A DNA stretch of 64,000 nucleotides from Pseudomonas sp. v388 (GCF_003935425.1 NZ_RHQN01000004.1:349314-413313), one strand, 5' to 3'; shown: positions 1 through 10,801, numbered from the stretch's first letter. Program-made: numbers and translations. The notes: generated by a model not told the origin, from the sequence alone.

Positions 1-450
1 GGCGGACACGGAATTGAAGCGCGCCGCCAGGGCCGACGCCTGGGTCAGGAACGTCGAGCGCTCGGCCGACTGGGTCGGGTTGGTCGCGATGGCCTGCAGG
101 TCGGTGAAGAATTTGGTCAGTTGCGCGGCAACGCCCGAGGTGCTGTCGGACAGCAGCGTATCGGTCTTGCTCGCCTGGCCGGCATAAGCGGCGGCGTCGG
201 CACTCAGCGCGGTGCTGGACTGCAATTGGGCGTCAAGGTAGCTGTTGTAGATCCGACGCACGTCGGACAGCGTGGTCCCGGTGCCGATGTAGCCGACACC
301 CAAACCGATATTGATCTGCGCCGAAGCCGTGGTCATTACCTGCTGACGCGAGTATCCAGCGGTATCCACGTTGGCCGTGTTGTTACCGATGGTATTGATC
401 GCGGCATTACTGGCGGTAATGCCCGAGAGCCCAATTGAAATCAGCGACAT
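1..450 (-). CDS. flgK: Flagellar hook-associated protein 1 FlgK, N-terminal part
   Basis: Only the first 150 codons are in the window; the gene continues past the left edge. The start is the ATG at 450, giving MSLISIGLSGITASNAAINT, the typical N-terminal rod/hook heptad region with the 'NTANVDTAGYSRQ' motif shared by flagellar axial proteins. FlgK forms the junction between hook and filament outside the cell and is exported by the flagellar type III apparatus. It sits 10 bp after flgJ in the same direction, as in other pseudomonads, so it is the continuation of the flgF-to-flgK run. The identity is secure; the length cannot be judged. Confidence 0.93.
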   Translation of the reverse strand, partial: MSLISIGLSGITASNAAINTIGNNTANVDTAGYSRQQVMTTASAQINIGLGVGYIGTGTTLSDVRRIYNSYLDAQLQSSTALSADAAAYAGQASKTDTLLSDSTSGVAAQLTKFFTDLQAIATNPTQSAERSTFLTQASALAARFNSVSA

Positions 451-460
451 GATTAAAACC

Positions 461-1690
461 TTATAAAGTCGTGGAAGAGCCCGCAGCAGCGGCGTAAGTC
501 TGGTAACTCTTCATCTGTTTCGCGATCTGCGAGATCTTGCTGGCATAGTCCGGGTCAGTGGCGTAGCCGGCCTTCTGCAACTCTTTTACAAACTGTTCCG
601 GTTTATCGGCCGAATTGATCACTTCTTTATAACGATTGTTGTTCTGCAACAGGCTGACCAGGTCATGGAAACTGTCGGCATACGAGTCGTAGGAACGGAA
701 GTCTGCCGTCTCCTTGACCATCTTGCCGTCGCGGAACTCACTGGTGATGGCGCGCGCTTCGGCACCCTTCCAGCTGCCCATCGCCTTGATGCCGAACAGG
801 TTGTGGCTGCTGCTGCCGTCCTGGGAACGCATGATGGATTTGCCCCAGCCGGTTTCCAGCGCAGCCTGGGCCACCAGCATGACCGGATCGACGCCGATTC
901 GCGCGGCGGCTTCCTTGGCCAGCGGCAACATGGTGGCCACGAACTGATCGGCATTGCCGAAGGCTTTCTTGGCAGGCGCGAGCGGCGGCTGGGCCATGGA
1001 GCGCACACGCTCCGGCGCAGGCGCCAGATTGGGGTCCATTGTCCAGTCGCCATTGCCATCGGTAGCGCCCGCTGTCTGCGAGGCAAGCGCAGGTGCCTTG
1101 GCGACGTGGGTGGCGGCGGACGGCACGATGCCGGCCAGCAGACGATCGGTGAGTTTGCTGGGCAACGACAGACGCCGGGCGTTGAGCGCCGCCATGTCGT
1201 TGCGCCCGTCCACCGCCGCCGTACCGGCAGCCTGATCGGCCGCAGCCGAACGAGTGGCCCACAGCGGACGTTGATAGACACTGCTCGCCAGACCGGTCTT
1301 GGGTGCAGCCGCATCGGCAGTGGCCGCCGGAGCTTCGGCCGCCGCTGCATGATTGATGCCCTTGTCCTTGGAGAGCTGACGCATCAGCACATCCTGCAAA
1401 CCGATACCGTTGCCGCGCGTCGACAGGGTCACCGCCAACTGCTGGTCATACATATCCTGATACTGCCGGCTTTCGGCAGTATTCATCGGGTTGTCCTTGG
1501 CCAGCACTTCGTTGGCCGAACGCATGGCCTTGAGCATCTGGCTGACGAACAGCGACTCGAACTCCTGGGCAACCTTCTTGAGGTTCTCCTTGCTGTCCTT
1601 GTCGCCGTGCTTCAGCGCAGCCAGCCGGTTGATATCGGTGTAGGCACCCGAATCGGCCGCAGTGGAAATTCCGCCCTTAGGCATATCCAT
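461..1690 (-). CDS. flgJ: Peptidoglycan hydrolase FlgJ
   Basis: This protein of about 409 residues has two domains. The N-terminal part (about residues 35-105, with 'VAQEFESLFVSQMLKAMRSA') is the rod-binding domain. The C-terminal part (about 245-400) is a glucosaminidase-type domain containing 'AALETGWGKS', whose glutamate is the expected catalytic acid. The two are joined by an Ala/Pro-rich linker. FlgJ works in the periplasm, where it caps the growing rod and opens the peptidoglycan. I chose the ATG at 1690 (MDMPKGG) rather than the in-frame TTG at 1696, because a GAGGA Shine-Dalgarno lies 7 nt before the ATG and only 1 nt before the TTG. The gene follows flgI after 10 bp. Confidence 0.95.
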   Translation of the reverse strand: MDMPKGGISTAADSGAYTDINRLAALKHGDKDSKENLKKVAQEFESLFVSQMLKAMRSANEVLAKDNPMNTAESRQYQDMYDQQLAVTLSTRGNGIGLQDVLMRQLSKDKGINHAAAAEAPAATADAAAPKTGLASSVYQRPLWATRSAAADQAAGTAAVDGRNDMAALNARRLSLPSKLTDRLLAGIVPSAATHVAKAPALASQTAGATDGNGDWTMDPNLAPAPERVRSMAQPPLAPAKKAFGNADQFVATMLPLAKEAAARIGVDPVMLVAQAALETGWGKSIMRSQDGSSSHNLFGIKAMGSWKGAEARAITSEFRDGKMVKETADFRSYDSYADSFHDLVSLLQNNNRYKEVINSADKPEQFVKELQKAGYATDPDYASKISQIAKQMKSYQTYAAAAGSSTTL

Positions 1691-1700
1691 GCTCAAGTCC

Positions 1701-2810
1701 TCAGATAACGATCAGGTCGGCCTGCAACGCACCGGCCTGTTTCAATGCTTCAAGAATCGCCATCAGGTCACCGGGAGCCGCGCCCACCTGGTTGACCGCA
1801 CGCACGATCTCGTCAAGCGTGGTGCCGGGACCGAACTTGAACATCGGGTGCAGCTCCTGCTCGGCGTTGACCCGCGAGCGCGGCACAACAGCAGTCTGGC
1901 CGCCGGACAATGCGCCCGGCTGGCTGACGATCGGGTCTTCGGTGATGGTCACGGTCAGGCTGCCGTGGGTGACCGCAGCAGGCGACACCTTGACGTTCTG
2001 GCCGATGACGATGGTGCCGGTACGCGAGTTGATGATGACCTTGGCCGCCGTCTGCCCCGGATCGATTTCCAGGTTTTCCAGGATCGACAGGTAATCGACG
2101 CGCTGACCCGGATCCAGGGGCGCGGTGACGCGCACCGAACCGCCATCCAGCGCTTGAGCGACGCCAGGGCCAAGCATGTCGTTGATCTTGTCCACCACGC
2201 GCTTGGCGGTGGTGAAATCGGAACGGTTCAGGTTCAGGGTCAGGGTGTTGCCCTGGTTGAAGCCGCTCGGCACCGCACGTTCTACCGACGCACCGCCAGG
2301 AATCCGTCCGGACGACGGAACGTTGACGGTGATCTTCGAGCCGTCACGGCCTTCAGCGTCAAAACCACCGACCACCAGGTTGCCCTGAGCGATGGCGTAA
2401 ACGTTGCCGTCGACACCCTTGAGCGGGGTCATCAGCAGGCTGCCGCCGCGCAGGCTCTTGGAGTTACCGATCGAGGACACAGTGATGTCGACGGTCTGAC
2501 CAGGCTTGGCGAACGCCGGCAAGTCGGCATAGACCGCCACCGCCGCCACGTTCTTGAGCTGCACGGTGCCGGAACCGGCCGGCACCTTGATACCGAACTG
2601 CGACAGCATGTTGTTGAAGGTCTGCAGGGTGAACGGCGTCTGGGTGGTCTGGTCACCCGTGCCGTTAAGCCCCACGACCAGGCCGTAGCCGATCAATTGG
2701 TTGGCCCGGACGCCGGAAATGCTGGCGATATCCTTCAGACGCTCGGCGTGGACGCCGAACGCTGCGGTCAACAACAAGGTGGCCGCTATCAGTTGCTTGA
2801 GCTTGGTCAT
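1701..2810 (-). CDS. flgI: Flagellar P-ring protein FlgI
   Basis: This 369-residue protein starts at the ATG at 2810 (MTKLKQL) and has a Sec signal peptide ending near '[10 protein letters not shown]'. The mature start '[25 protein letters not shown]' is characteristic of FlgI. FlgI polymerises around the rod in the peptidoglycan layer as the P ring, using FlgA as chaperone; flgA is present at 13081 on the other strand. Reading upstream in the same frame gives another 54 codons, but that extension overlaps flgH and does not look like protein. It lies between flgH (13 bp) and flgJ (10 bp), indicating one transcript. Confidence 0.96.
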   Translation of the reverse strand: MTKLKQLIAATLLLTAAFGVHAERLKDIASISGVRANQLIGYGLVVGLNGTGDQTTQTPFTLQTFNNMLSQFGIKVPAGSGTVQLKNVAAVAVYADLPAFAKPGQTVDITVSSIGNSKSLRGGSLLMTPLKGVDGNVYAIAQGNLVVGGFDAEGRDGSKITVNVPSSGRIPGGASVERAVPSGFNQGNTLTLNLNRSDFTTAKRVVDKINDMLGPGVAQALDGGSVRVTAPLDPGQRVDYLSILENLEIDPGQTAAKVIINSRTGTIVIGQNVKVSPAAVTHGSLTVTITEDPIVSQPGALSGGQTAVVPRSRVNAEQELHPMFKFGPGTTLDEIVRAVNQVGAAPGDLMAILEALKQAGALQADLIVI

Positions 2811-2823
2811 GTCTATCCCGCGA

Positions 2824-4396
<1,573 letters not shown>

Positions 4397-4442
4397 GTGT
4401 TTTCTCCTCAAGCGCCGGTTTGTCGGCGCAAGCTATCAATGG

Positions 4443-5183
4443 TTAGCCAATCTGCAAGACGCGAGCCATGGCCTGGTCGTCTTCTTCGGCGGTCTTCATC
4501 ATCTTGACGTGCAGTTCGAACTGACGAGCCAGGTTCAGCACCGAGGTCATTTCCTCGACGGCATTGACGTTGCTCGCCTGCAGAAAGCCGGACTCGACCT
4601 GCACATTGGCGTCGGCCGCAGCCGGCTGGCCGCTCTTGGTGTGGATCAGGCCATCGGGGCCTTTTTCCATGGTGTTCGGGTCCGGGTTGACCAGCTTGAT
4701 GCGGTCGACCTGGGCCATCACCTGCGGGCTCTCGCCCGAAGAGCGGATACTGATGGTGCCGTCGGCGCCGATCTCGATCTGCTGCTGTGGCGGCACGGCG
4801 ATAGGACCGCCATTGCCCATAACCGGCAAACCGCTGCCGTCGCGCAATACGCCCAACGCGTCGATATTCATGCCGGAACTGCGGGTATAAGCCTCGCCGC
4901 CATCGGCCGTCTGCACCGCGATCCAGCCATTGCCCTTGATGGCGATGTCCAGTTCACGGCCGGTCTGAACCATGGCGCCGCCGGAGAAGTCAGTACCCGG
5001 ACGCTCGCCCATGGCATAGGCACGCGATGGCATGACCTCGCCAAACACCGGCATCGAGCGGGCCTGCTGCAGATCTCGCATGAAGCCGTTGGTAGAGACG
5101 TTTGCCAGGTTGTTGGCATGAACCTTCTGCGCCTGGGCGTTTTCAGATGCACCGCTCATGGCGACGTAAAGCAACTTGTCCAC
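4443..5183 (-). CDS. flgF: Flagellar proximal rod protein FlgF
   Basis: This 246-residue rod protein starts at a GTG at 5183 (GTG GAC AAG TTG, read MDKLLYVAMSGA), 5 nt after a strong GGAGGA. Upstream in-frame codons do not look coding, so the rare start is well supported. It carries the 'HANNLANVSTNGFMRDLQQARSM' rod motif. It is the first gene of the flgF-G-H-I-J-K run and has a sigma-54 promoter about 55-70 bp upstream. Confidence 0.95.
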   Translation of the reverse strand: MDKLLYVAMSGASENAQAQKVHANNLANVSTNGFMRDLQQARSMPVFGEVMPSRAYAMGERPGTDFSGGAMVQTGRELDIAIKGNGWIAVQTADGGEAYTRSSGMNIDALGVLRDGSGLPVMGNGGPIAVPPQQQIEIGADGTISIRSSGESPQVMAQVDRIKLVNPDPNTMEKGPDGLIHTKSGQPAAADANVQVESGFLQASNVNAVEEMTSVLNLARQFELHVKMMKTAEEDDQAMARVLQIG

Positions 5184-5236
5184 AGTAATCCTCCTCCGAC
5201 AGACGCTTGCCGCCTGTAGCTGTTCGCAAGGGGTTA

Positions 5237-5252
5237 AGCAATTATTGGTCCA
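5237..5252 (-). promoter_or_regulatory. Sigma-54 promoter of flgF operon
   Basis: The minus strand reads TGGACCAATAATTGCT, with GG and GC separated by exactly 10 nt and the TTGCT -12 element intact. It lies about 55 bp before the GTG of flgF. RpoN-dependent transcription of rod/hook genes is established in Pseudomonas. The -24 half deviates from TGGCAC. Confidence 0.7.
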
Positions 5253-5482
5253 ACTTGTCAGGCTTGATACAAACAGCGCGCGGGGCCGCGATTTCAGGGG
5301 CTTGGGGATCGGCAACCCAGGGCGACGACAGTCCGCGCGGCGGAGGACTGCCGCTCGACGCATGCGCGAGGCGACTCAACGCCAAAAAAACTGCATCCGG
5401 TGGCTGGCAAGGCTATTGCTTGGCGTATCGTGCTGCGGCATTTATCGGCCCGGCTTTGCCGCTCTGTAGAAGGAATGTTTTC

Positions 5483-5665
5483 ATGGGTTTGCACCGCTGG
5501 CTTCTGGCACTGTTTGCCGGCCTTCTGATCACCTGCGCCGTCGCCGCGCCTGCGCGCTACTACAAATGGCAGGGCGACGACCGCATCGTTTGCGCCCAGA
5601 CCAGCCCGGGGCCGGGCTGGGTGAAAATGAATGGCAGCTTTGTGAAGTCCGACTGTTCGATTTAA
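5483..5665 (+). CDS. Small exported protein of unknown function
   Basis: This 60-residue protein starts at the ATG at 5483 with AAGGA about 10 nt upstream. A clear Sec signal peptide (MGLHRWLLALFAGLLITCAVAA) is followed by a short mature part with two cysteines and the motif 'YYKWQGDDRIVCAQTSPGPGW'. I do not recognise a named family; small periplasmic proteins of this shape occur in many pseudomonads. It is transcribed against the flanking flagellar genes, between flgF and the second flgE, so it is probably not part of the flagellar operon. Confidence 0.6.
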   Translation: MGLHRWLLALFAGLLITCAVAAPARYYKWQGDDRIVCAQTSPGPGWVKMNGSFVKSDCSI

Positions 5666-5698
5666 CGCTACATATTTGCGTCGCCCCCAGGTAAGCCC

Positions 5699-5792
5699 TC
5701 GCCAGCAAGTGGGCTCCCACAGGCAGGTGCTCTGCGCGCTACATTCGCAGCAGGCTGCGTCCTGCAACCGTGGGAGCCAGCTTGCTGGCGAA
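5699..5792. repeat. Pair of inverted REP elements
   Basis: 'tcgccagcaagtgggctccc' at 5699 and its near reverse complement ending 'agccagcttgctggcga' at 5792 face each other across about 50 bp. This is a typical Pseudomonas intergenic REP doublet, located between the 3' ends of the small exported gene and the second flgE. Confidence 0.75.
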
Positions 5793-5814
5793 GAGGCAGG
5801 CACAGACGACGCAC

Positions 5815-7614
5815 TCACGTCGCCTGAATAATCGTCTGCATCAGCGTGCCTTCGGTTGATATCACCTTGGAGTTGGCCTGGTACGCGGTTTGCGCCTGGA
5901 TCAGTTCGATCAGTTCCTCGGTCAGCTTGACGTTGGAGCCTTCCAGCGACTGTTCGATGATCGAGCCCAGACTGCCGGCACCCGGCGTGCCATAGACAGC
6001 CGCGCCCGACTCGATGGTTTCAGTCCAGCGGCTGTCGCTTTGCGGCTGCAGCCCTTGCTCGTTGGCGAACTGGGCAAGCATCACCTGGCCGATATTGCGG
6101 TACAGACCATTGCTGAAACTGGCCCGAATCGTACCGCTGGCATCGATGCTCATCCCGGACAGCAAGCCTGGCGAATGACCGTCCACCTGCAACGAAGAGC
6201 GCGCGGTCTCGGCGTTGTGCTGCGAAAGCCGACTCATGTCGATCCGGATACCCTCCGGATTGGCCACCGCGCCATTGGTGATCCAGCGGGCAGTGCTCTT
6301 GCCGGCATCGACCAGTCGCGACGGTACCCAGCCCTTGAGGGTCAGGGTCTGGTTGTCCAGTTCCAGTCCAGATCCACCGGCCATGGAGCTGACCGTTCCG
6401 TCGGCATTGAACAGAAAACTGGCGGTGTATGGCTCGGTGCGCTGCGCATCCATCGGATTGCGGTCGTTGATCAGTAAGTGCATCTGCCAACTGTTCACCC
6501 CATCCTTGACGAAATACTGTTTGAGCTCATGTTCGTTGCCCTGGGAATCGAAAATCTTGCTGGAAAACACGGTGCTGTAGGACTCGGCGTCCGCCGGCCG
6601 GAACAGCGGCACCGGCCTGTCCATCACCGGGTCACGCTCATCGACCCCATTGACGCCACCGTCGCTGAGCGGCAACGACACCGGCCCGCCACTGGCCGCA
6701 GGGCCGGGTTTCCACACGCCACCCTGTTGCTGTGCCGGCACCCAGCGGGTCAGGCTGAATTCGGTGTCGGACAGTTTCTTGATGTGCTGGCTGCCGCCGG
6801 TATACACCAGGGTTCCGTCGGGACGCTTGACCATGGACCATTGCAACGGTGTATGGGAAGCCGGATCGGTCGGGCTGAGGCCGTCGACCGTGACATAGAC
6901 GTTCCACTGATCGTCGGCGGTCTTGACGAAATACTGCTTCAGCTCATGGTCGGCGGGCGGCACGGCCGGTCTGGCCGGAGTGACGACCGCCCCGCCGGCG
7001 CCCGTTACCGCCGGTACGGCCGCCACCCCGGCGTCCTGGATGGTACGGGTGATGACCTTGGTGTAGGTCGAGGGGTCCGCGGGATTGAACAGCGGCAGGG
7101 TCGCGAGCGACGGCGTTGCCGAGCCCAGGTTGATGACCTGGCCGATCTCACTGGTGGCCTTGGGCGCCAGGTTGGACGTGTCGATCTTCAGGTCAGTACG
7201 CACTCCGGCTACGATGTCTCCCTGGGAATTGGCACCATAGCCTTGCAGGCGACGACCGTGGCTGTCGACGATGAAGTCATTGGCATCCTTGACGAAGGCC
7301 CCGGCCCGGGTATAACCCACCGACCCTCGATCACTGACCACGAAAAACCCGTTGCCCTGGATGCGCATGTCCAGCGGGTGTCCTTGACTGGAGAAAACGT
7401 CCCCCGCATTGAAGTTCTGGCTGACGTTGGCCAGCCGAACGCCGTCGCCTACCGCGTCCCGCCCGCTGCCCAGGCGCGCCGACGAATACAGGGCGGAGAA
7501 CTCTGCCCGCGAGGATTTGAACCCGACCGTACCGACGTTGGCGATGTTGTTGCCCGCCACTTCAAGTCGCTTGTGAGCGGCACGCAGCCCGCCCAATGCA
7601 ATATTGAATGACAT
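5815..7614 (-). CDS. Second FlgE-like hook protein with duplicated hook domain
   Basis: This 599-residue protein starts MSFNIALGGLRAAHKRLEVA and ends QTIIQAT, the same ends as the FlgE encoded next to it (446 residues). It has the axial motif 'GNNIANVGTVGFKSSRAEF' and the C-terminal 'AYQANSKVISTEGTLMQT'. The extra length comes from an internal repeat. 'PLFNPADPSTY...HELKQYFVK...DGT...RWVPA' (about 174-293) recurs as 'PLFRPADAESY...HELKQYFVK...DGT...GWVPS' (about 336-432). This is the FlaE-type outer hook segment, present once in normal FlgE. A terminator separates it from flgE, so it probably has its own promoter. It could be an alternative or minor hook subunit, or a longer-armed hook component; its function is inferred only. 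Confidence 0.88.
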   Translation of the reverse strand: MSFNIALGGLRAAHKRLEVAGNNIANVGTVGFKSSRAEFSALYSSARLGSGRDAVGDGVRLANVSQNFNAGDVFSSQGHPLDMRIQGNGFFVVSDRGSVGYTRAGAFVKDANDFIVDSHGRRLQGYGANSQGDIVAGVRTDLKIDTSNLAPKATSEIGQVINLGSATPSLATLPLFNPADPSTYTKVITRTIQDAGVAAVPAVTGAGGAVVTPARPAVPPADHELKQYFVKTADDQWNVYVTVDGLSPTDPASHTPLQWSMVKRPDGTLVYTGGSQHIKKLSDTEFSLTRWVPAQQQGGVWKPGPAASGGPVSLPLSDGGVNGVDERDPVMDRPVPLFRPADAESYSTVFSSKIFDSQGNEHELKQYFVKDGVNSWQMHLLINDRNPMDAQRTEPYTASFLFNADGTVSSMAGGSGLELDNQTLTLKGWVPSRLVDAGKSTARWITNGAVANPEGIRIDMSRLSQHNAETARSSLQVDGHSPGLLSGMSIDASGTIRASFSNGLYRNIGQVMLAQFANEQGLQPQSDSRWTETIESGAAVYGTPGAGSLGSIIEQSLEGSNVKLTEELIELIQAQTAYQANSKVISTEGTLMQTIIQAT

Positions 7615-7694
7615 GAAAACTCCCGAGCCGGATAACCGGCCAGTTCATTGGTTCGTGAATAGTCTTGTGATTCACCAACCGCTCATTGCTGAAT

Positions 7695-7710
7695 CGCATT
7701 GAACGGTCCG
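7695..7710 (-). promoter_or_regulatory. Possible sigma-54 promoter of second flgE
   Basis: The minus strand reads CGGACCGTTCAATGCG, with GG-N10-GC spacing and a GGAC start like the flgF promoter. It lies about 80 bp before the ATG at 7614. The -24 and -12 blocks are otherwise weak, so this is a candidate only. The surrounding 7615-7838 stretch is AT-rich around 7735-7800 and holds no gene. Confidence 0.35.
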
Positions 7711-7838
7711 TGAGCACGAACCTGATTCTCACACCAATCAAAGTAGGAATTTTCTAGATCAAAAGTGGGATTTTTCTATTTGTTTTCAAAAGGTTAAACA
7801 GATCAAGAAACCCGAAACCTCCTTGAAATGCCGCCCAC

Positions 7839-7867
7839 AAAAAAGCCCGCATCGCTGCGGGCTTTTT
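7839..7867 (-). terminator. Rho-independent terminator after flgE
   Basis: A stem GCCCGCA/TGCGGGC (7845-7851 with 7856-7862) and loop TCGC are flanked by A6 and T5, so it can work in both directions. It lies 15 bp downstream of the flgE stop and should end the flgBCDE transcript. Confidence 0.88.
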
Positions 7868-7881
7868 GTACAAACCGGTTA

Positions 7882-9222
7882 TCAGGTCATCTGAATGGTG
7901 GTCTGCATGATGGTGCTCTGGGTGGAGATGGTCTTGGCGTTCGCCTGGTAGTTGCTCTGCGCCTTGATCAGGTTCACTAGCTCCATGGTCAGGTCGACGT
8001 TGGAATCTTCCAGCGCCTGACCGGTCACGTAACCCAGAGTGCCGGACTCGGGAGTACCGCTGACCGGCACGCCCGAAGCGAACGTCTCGCGCCAGTTGGT
8101 GCCGCCCGCCTGCGCCAGACCCTGCACGTTGGCGAAGTTGGTCAACGACACCTGGCCGATCACCTGGGATTTGCCGTTGGTGTAAGTGGCGAACAGGTTA
8201 CCGGTCGCATCGACGCTCATCGCGCTGAGCTGGCCGGTGGCGTAGCCGTCCTGGTCCTGGCTGATCAGGCCCGATACCGAAGCGGTCTGAGTGATGCCGG
8301 CCATGTTCAGCTTGATGTTGGAACCGGTGGCGCCGTTGGCTTCCCAGCTGGTGGTCGTACCGCTGCCAACCTGCACGGCCGGCACCCAGTTGGCGACTGT
8401 GAAGGTGCCGTCGGTGTTGAACGTGATGTTGGCGCTGCTGGTCGGTGGCTGGGCAGCGGTTGGATCGGTGTTGGCCGCGACCACCAGGGCACCCGACGAG
8501 TTGAAGGTCAGATTGTTCTGGTCCGGCGTGGTGGAAGCCGGGTTGCTGATGCTGCGGCCATCCATCAGCGAGTACATGGACCAGGTGTTGGTGCCGGTTT
8601 TCACGAAATACTGGTCAAGCGTGTGCGCGTTACCCTGGGTGTCGTAGGTAGGCGTGCTGTACTTGACGTTGTAGCTCTTGGTGTCGGTCGGATCGAACGT
8701 GGTCACCGTAGGCAGCGCGGTGGTGGAGTTCAGGTTGGCGACGTTGGTGATCGCGCTGGTGGCCTTGGGCTCCAGGTTCGACGAGTCGACGCGCAGATCG
8801 CTCAGGGCGCCGGTCACGACGCTGCCGTTGGCATCGACGTTGTAGCCCTGCAGCTTCATGCCGGCGCTGTTGACGACGTAGCCTTCCTTGTCGGTGTGGA
8901 ATGCACCGGCACGGGTGTAGAGCTTCTCGCCGTTGTTGCTGAGCATGAAGAAACCGTTGCCGTTGATGGCAAGGTCCAGGCTGTTTGCAGTGCCGGTGGT
9001 CAGGTTGCCCTGGGAGAACTGCTGGGACACCGCGGCAGTCGAGACGCCGCTGCCGACGTTGGTCTGGCCCGAAGTGCCGCGAATCGACTGCGCGTATTGG
9101 TCAGCGAATTCGGTGCGCGACGATTTGAAGCCGGTGGTCGCTACGTTGGCAATGTTGTTGCCGGTAACGTCGAGGCTTTTGTTTGCTGCATAGAGCCCGC
9201 TAAGGCCGATATTGAAAGACAT
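7882..9222 (-). CDS. flgE: Flagellar hook protein FlgE
   Basis: This 446-residue protein is close to the usual Pseudomonas length. It starts MSFNIGLSGLYAANKSLDVTGNN and ends QTTIQMT, with the axial motif 'NNIANVATTGFKSSRTEFAD' near residue 22. A single FlaE-type hook segment (about 180-300, 'TFDPTDTKSYNVKYS', 'HTLDQYFVKTGTNTWSMY') lies in the middle. It forms the curved universal joint outside the cell. It follows flgD by 28 bp and ends the flgB-C-D-E transcript, which stops at the terminator just downstream. Confidence 0.95.
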   Translation of the reverse strand: MSFNIGLSGLYAANKSLDVTGNNIANVATTGFKSSRTEFADQYAQSIRGTSGQTNVGSGVSTAAVSQQFSQGNLTTGTANSLDLAINGNGFFMLSNNGEKLYTRAGAFHTDKEGYVVNSAGMKLQGYNVDANGSVVTGALSDLRVDSSNLEPKATSAITNVANLNSTTALPTVTTFDPTDTKSYNVKYSTPTYDTQGNAHTLDQYFVKTGTNTWSMYSLMDGRSISNPASTTPDQNNLTFNSSGALVVAANTDPTAAQPPTSSANITFNTDGTFTVANWVPAVQVGSGTTTSWEANGATGSNIKLNMAGITQTASVSGLISQDQDGYATGQLSAMSVDATGNLFATYTNGKSQVIGQVSLTNFANVQGLAQAGGTNWRETFASGVPVSGTPESGTLGYVTGQALEDSNVDLTMELVNLIKAQSNYQANAKTISTQSTIMQTTIQMT

Positions 9223-9250
9223 GTAACACTCCCTCGCCGTTTAGCCGGCT

Positions 9251-9934
9251 CTAAATTCCGATGGTCTGTACTTTGGACAACGCAACAGAAGTGCCGCTGG
9301 CCAGGTTCAAGGTGGTTTCGGCGCCGTTGACGCCCAGAGTCACGCTGCTGACCGTGGCCGGCAGGTAAGTGGTCAGCGCCGTGTTGGTGCCTTCGATGGT
9401 GGCGCTGGCCGCGAAGCTGTAGTTGCCCGACGGCGCCACGGTGCCATCCTCGAGCGTGCCGTCCCAGGCGAAGCTGCTGTTGCCGCCGGCGGTTTTCGCG
9501 CCCAGGTCGATGGTCTTGACCAGGTTGGCCTGAGCGTCATACACCTTGACGGTGGTGAGGCTGGAAGCCGCGGGCACGACAACCGTACCGGTCATGCCTT
9601 TGCTGGTGTCGACGGTGGTAGAACCGGCATCGATGATCACCGAACGACCGACCAGCGAAGAGGCCTGCAGCGCCTGGGACGACTGGTAGCTCGATGCGAT
9701 CGAGTCCACGGTCGAGGTCAGGTTCTGCATGCTTTCCAGGCTGCTGAACTGGGCCAGCTGGGCAACGAACTGCGTGTTGTCCTGCGGGTCCAGCGGGTTC
9801 TGGTTTTTCATCTGGGTGACGAGCAGTTGCAGGAACGCATCCTTGCCCAGCGTACCGGTGGAGTCGGTCGTGGTCGGAGTCGGGTTCTGCAGCTTGTTTA
9901 TGAAACTCGTCGATACATCGTTTTCAACGGCCAT
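9251..9934 (-). CDS. flgD: Flagellar hook capping protein FlgD
   Basis: This 227-residue protein starts at the ATG at 9934 (MAVENDVSTSF). It shows the FlgD scaffold motif 'DAFLQLLVTQMKNQNPLDPQDNTQFVAQLAQFSSLE' (about 32-67) and a C-terminal Ig-like half containing 'GNSSFAWDGTLEDGTVAPSGNYSF'. FlgD caps the growing hook and controls its assembly. It lies between flgC (15 bp) and flgE (28 bp). Confidence 0.95.
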   Translation of the reverse strand: MAVENDVSTSFINKLQNPTPTTTDSTGTLGKDAFLQLLVTQMKNQNPLDPQDNTQFVAQLAQFSSLESMQNLTSTVDSIASSYQSSQALQASSLVGRSVIIDAGSTTVDTSKGMTGTVVVPAASSLTTVKVYDAQANLVKTIDLGAKTAGGNSSFAWDGTLEDGTVAPSGNYSFAASATIEGTNTALTTYLPATVSSVTLGVNGAETTLNLASGTSVALSKVQTIGI

Positions 9935-9949
9935 TGGATTCGCCCTTTA

Positions 9950-10390
9950 TCACTGACCCAGGGTCAGGACCTTCTGCATCATGGTTTTAGCGGTGTTCAT
10001 GATTTCCACGTTGGTCTGGAACGAACGACTGGCGGAAATCATGTCGGCCATTTCTTCCACGACGTTGACGTTGGGGTAAAACACATACCCGTCCTTGTCA
10101 GCCGAAGGATGATTGGGCTCGTAGCGCGCTTCGAGGTTGGAGCTGTCTTCGATGATCCCGGTCACCTGCACACCCTGGCCGGCCTGACCCTGCTCTTCGA
10201 ACAGCGAACCGCCACTGCCCTGCTGACCCTGGAACACGGTGGCGAACACCGGGTGACGGGCACGGTAGGTCTGGTCCATGCTCGAGGACACGGTCTCGGC
10301 GTTGGCGATATTGCTGGACGTGGTGTTCAAACGCGTGGTCTGAGCACTCATGGCGCTGCCGGCAATATTGAATACATTGGCGAGGGACAT
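9950..10390 (-). CDS. flgC: Flagellar proximal rod protein FlgC
   Basis: This 146-residue protein starts MSLANVFNIAGSAMSAQTTR. It has the axial 'NTTSSNIANAETVSSS' motif and the FlgC signature 'YPNVNVVEEMADMISASRSFQTNVEIMNTAKTMM' at the C-terminus. Its length fits the family. It is separated from flgB by 3 bp, consistent with translational coupling. Confidence 0.95.
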   Translation of the reverse strand: MSLANVFNIAGSAMSAQTTRLNTTSSNIANAETVSSSMDQTYRARHPVFATVFQGQQGSGGSLFEEQGQAGQGVQVTGIIEDSSNLEARYEPNHPSADKDGYVFYPNVNVVEEMADMISASRSFQTNVEIMNTAKTMMQKVLTLGQ

Positions 10391-10393
10391 GGA

Positions 10394-10801
10394 TTATTCT
10401 CCGCGAAGAGCTGAAACCAGCCCTTTGAACTTGCTGTTGAGCAGCGTGAAACTGGCCTGGAAGCCCATCGCGTTCTCGGTGTAATTGGCCTGTTCGACCT
10501 GGGAGTCGACAGTGTTCTGGTCAAGCGACGGCGAAGACGGCGTGCGGTACAGCAGGCTGCCTTCCTGGTTGTCCATGCCTTCAGCTTCGATATGACGGCT
10601 GTTGGTCTTGTTCAACGCGAAGCGACCGTTCTGGGCCTTGTCGTTTTCGGCAGCCAGCACCGACGAGAAGTCCAGATCGCGGGCCTTGTAGTTGGGGGTA
10701 TCGGCGTTGGAAATGTTGTTGGCCAACACCTCTGCACGCTGCGCCCGGAACCCGAGGGCCTTTTCATGTATGCCTAACGCTTTATCGAAGCTGATGCTCA
10801 T
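10394..10801 (-). CDS. flgB: Flagellar proximal rod protein FlgB
   Basis: This 135-residue protein starts MSISFDKALGIHEKALGFR, with 'LANNISNADTPNYKARDLDF' as the rod motif and 'NYTENAMGFQASFTLLNSKFKGL' at the C-terminus. It is the first gene of flgB-C-D-E, behind a strong sigma-54 promoter. The product is a cell-proximal rod subunit in the periplasm. Confidence 0.95.
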   Translation of the reverse strand: MSISFDKALGIHEKALGFRAQRAEVLANNISNADTPNYKARDLDFSSVLAAENDKAQNGRFALNKTNSRHIEAEGMDNQEGSLLYRTPSSPSLDQNTVDSQVEQANYTENAMGFQASFTLLNSKFKGLVSALRGE

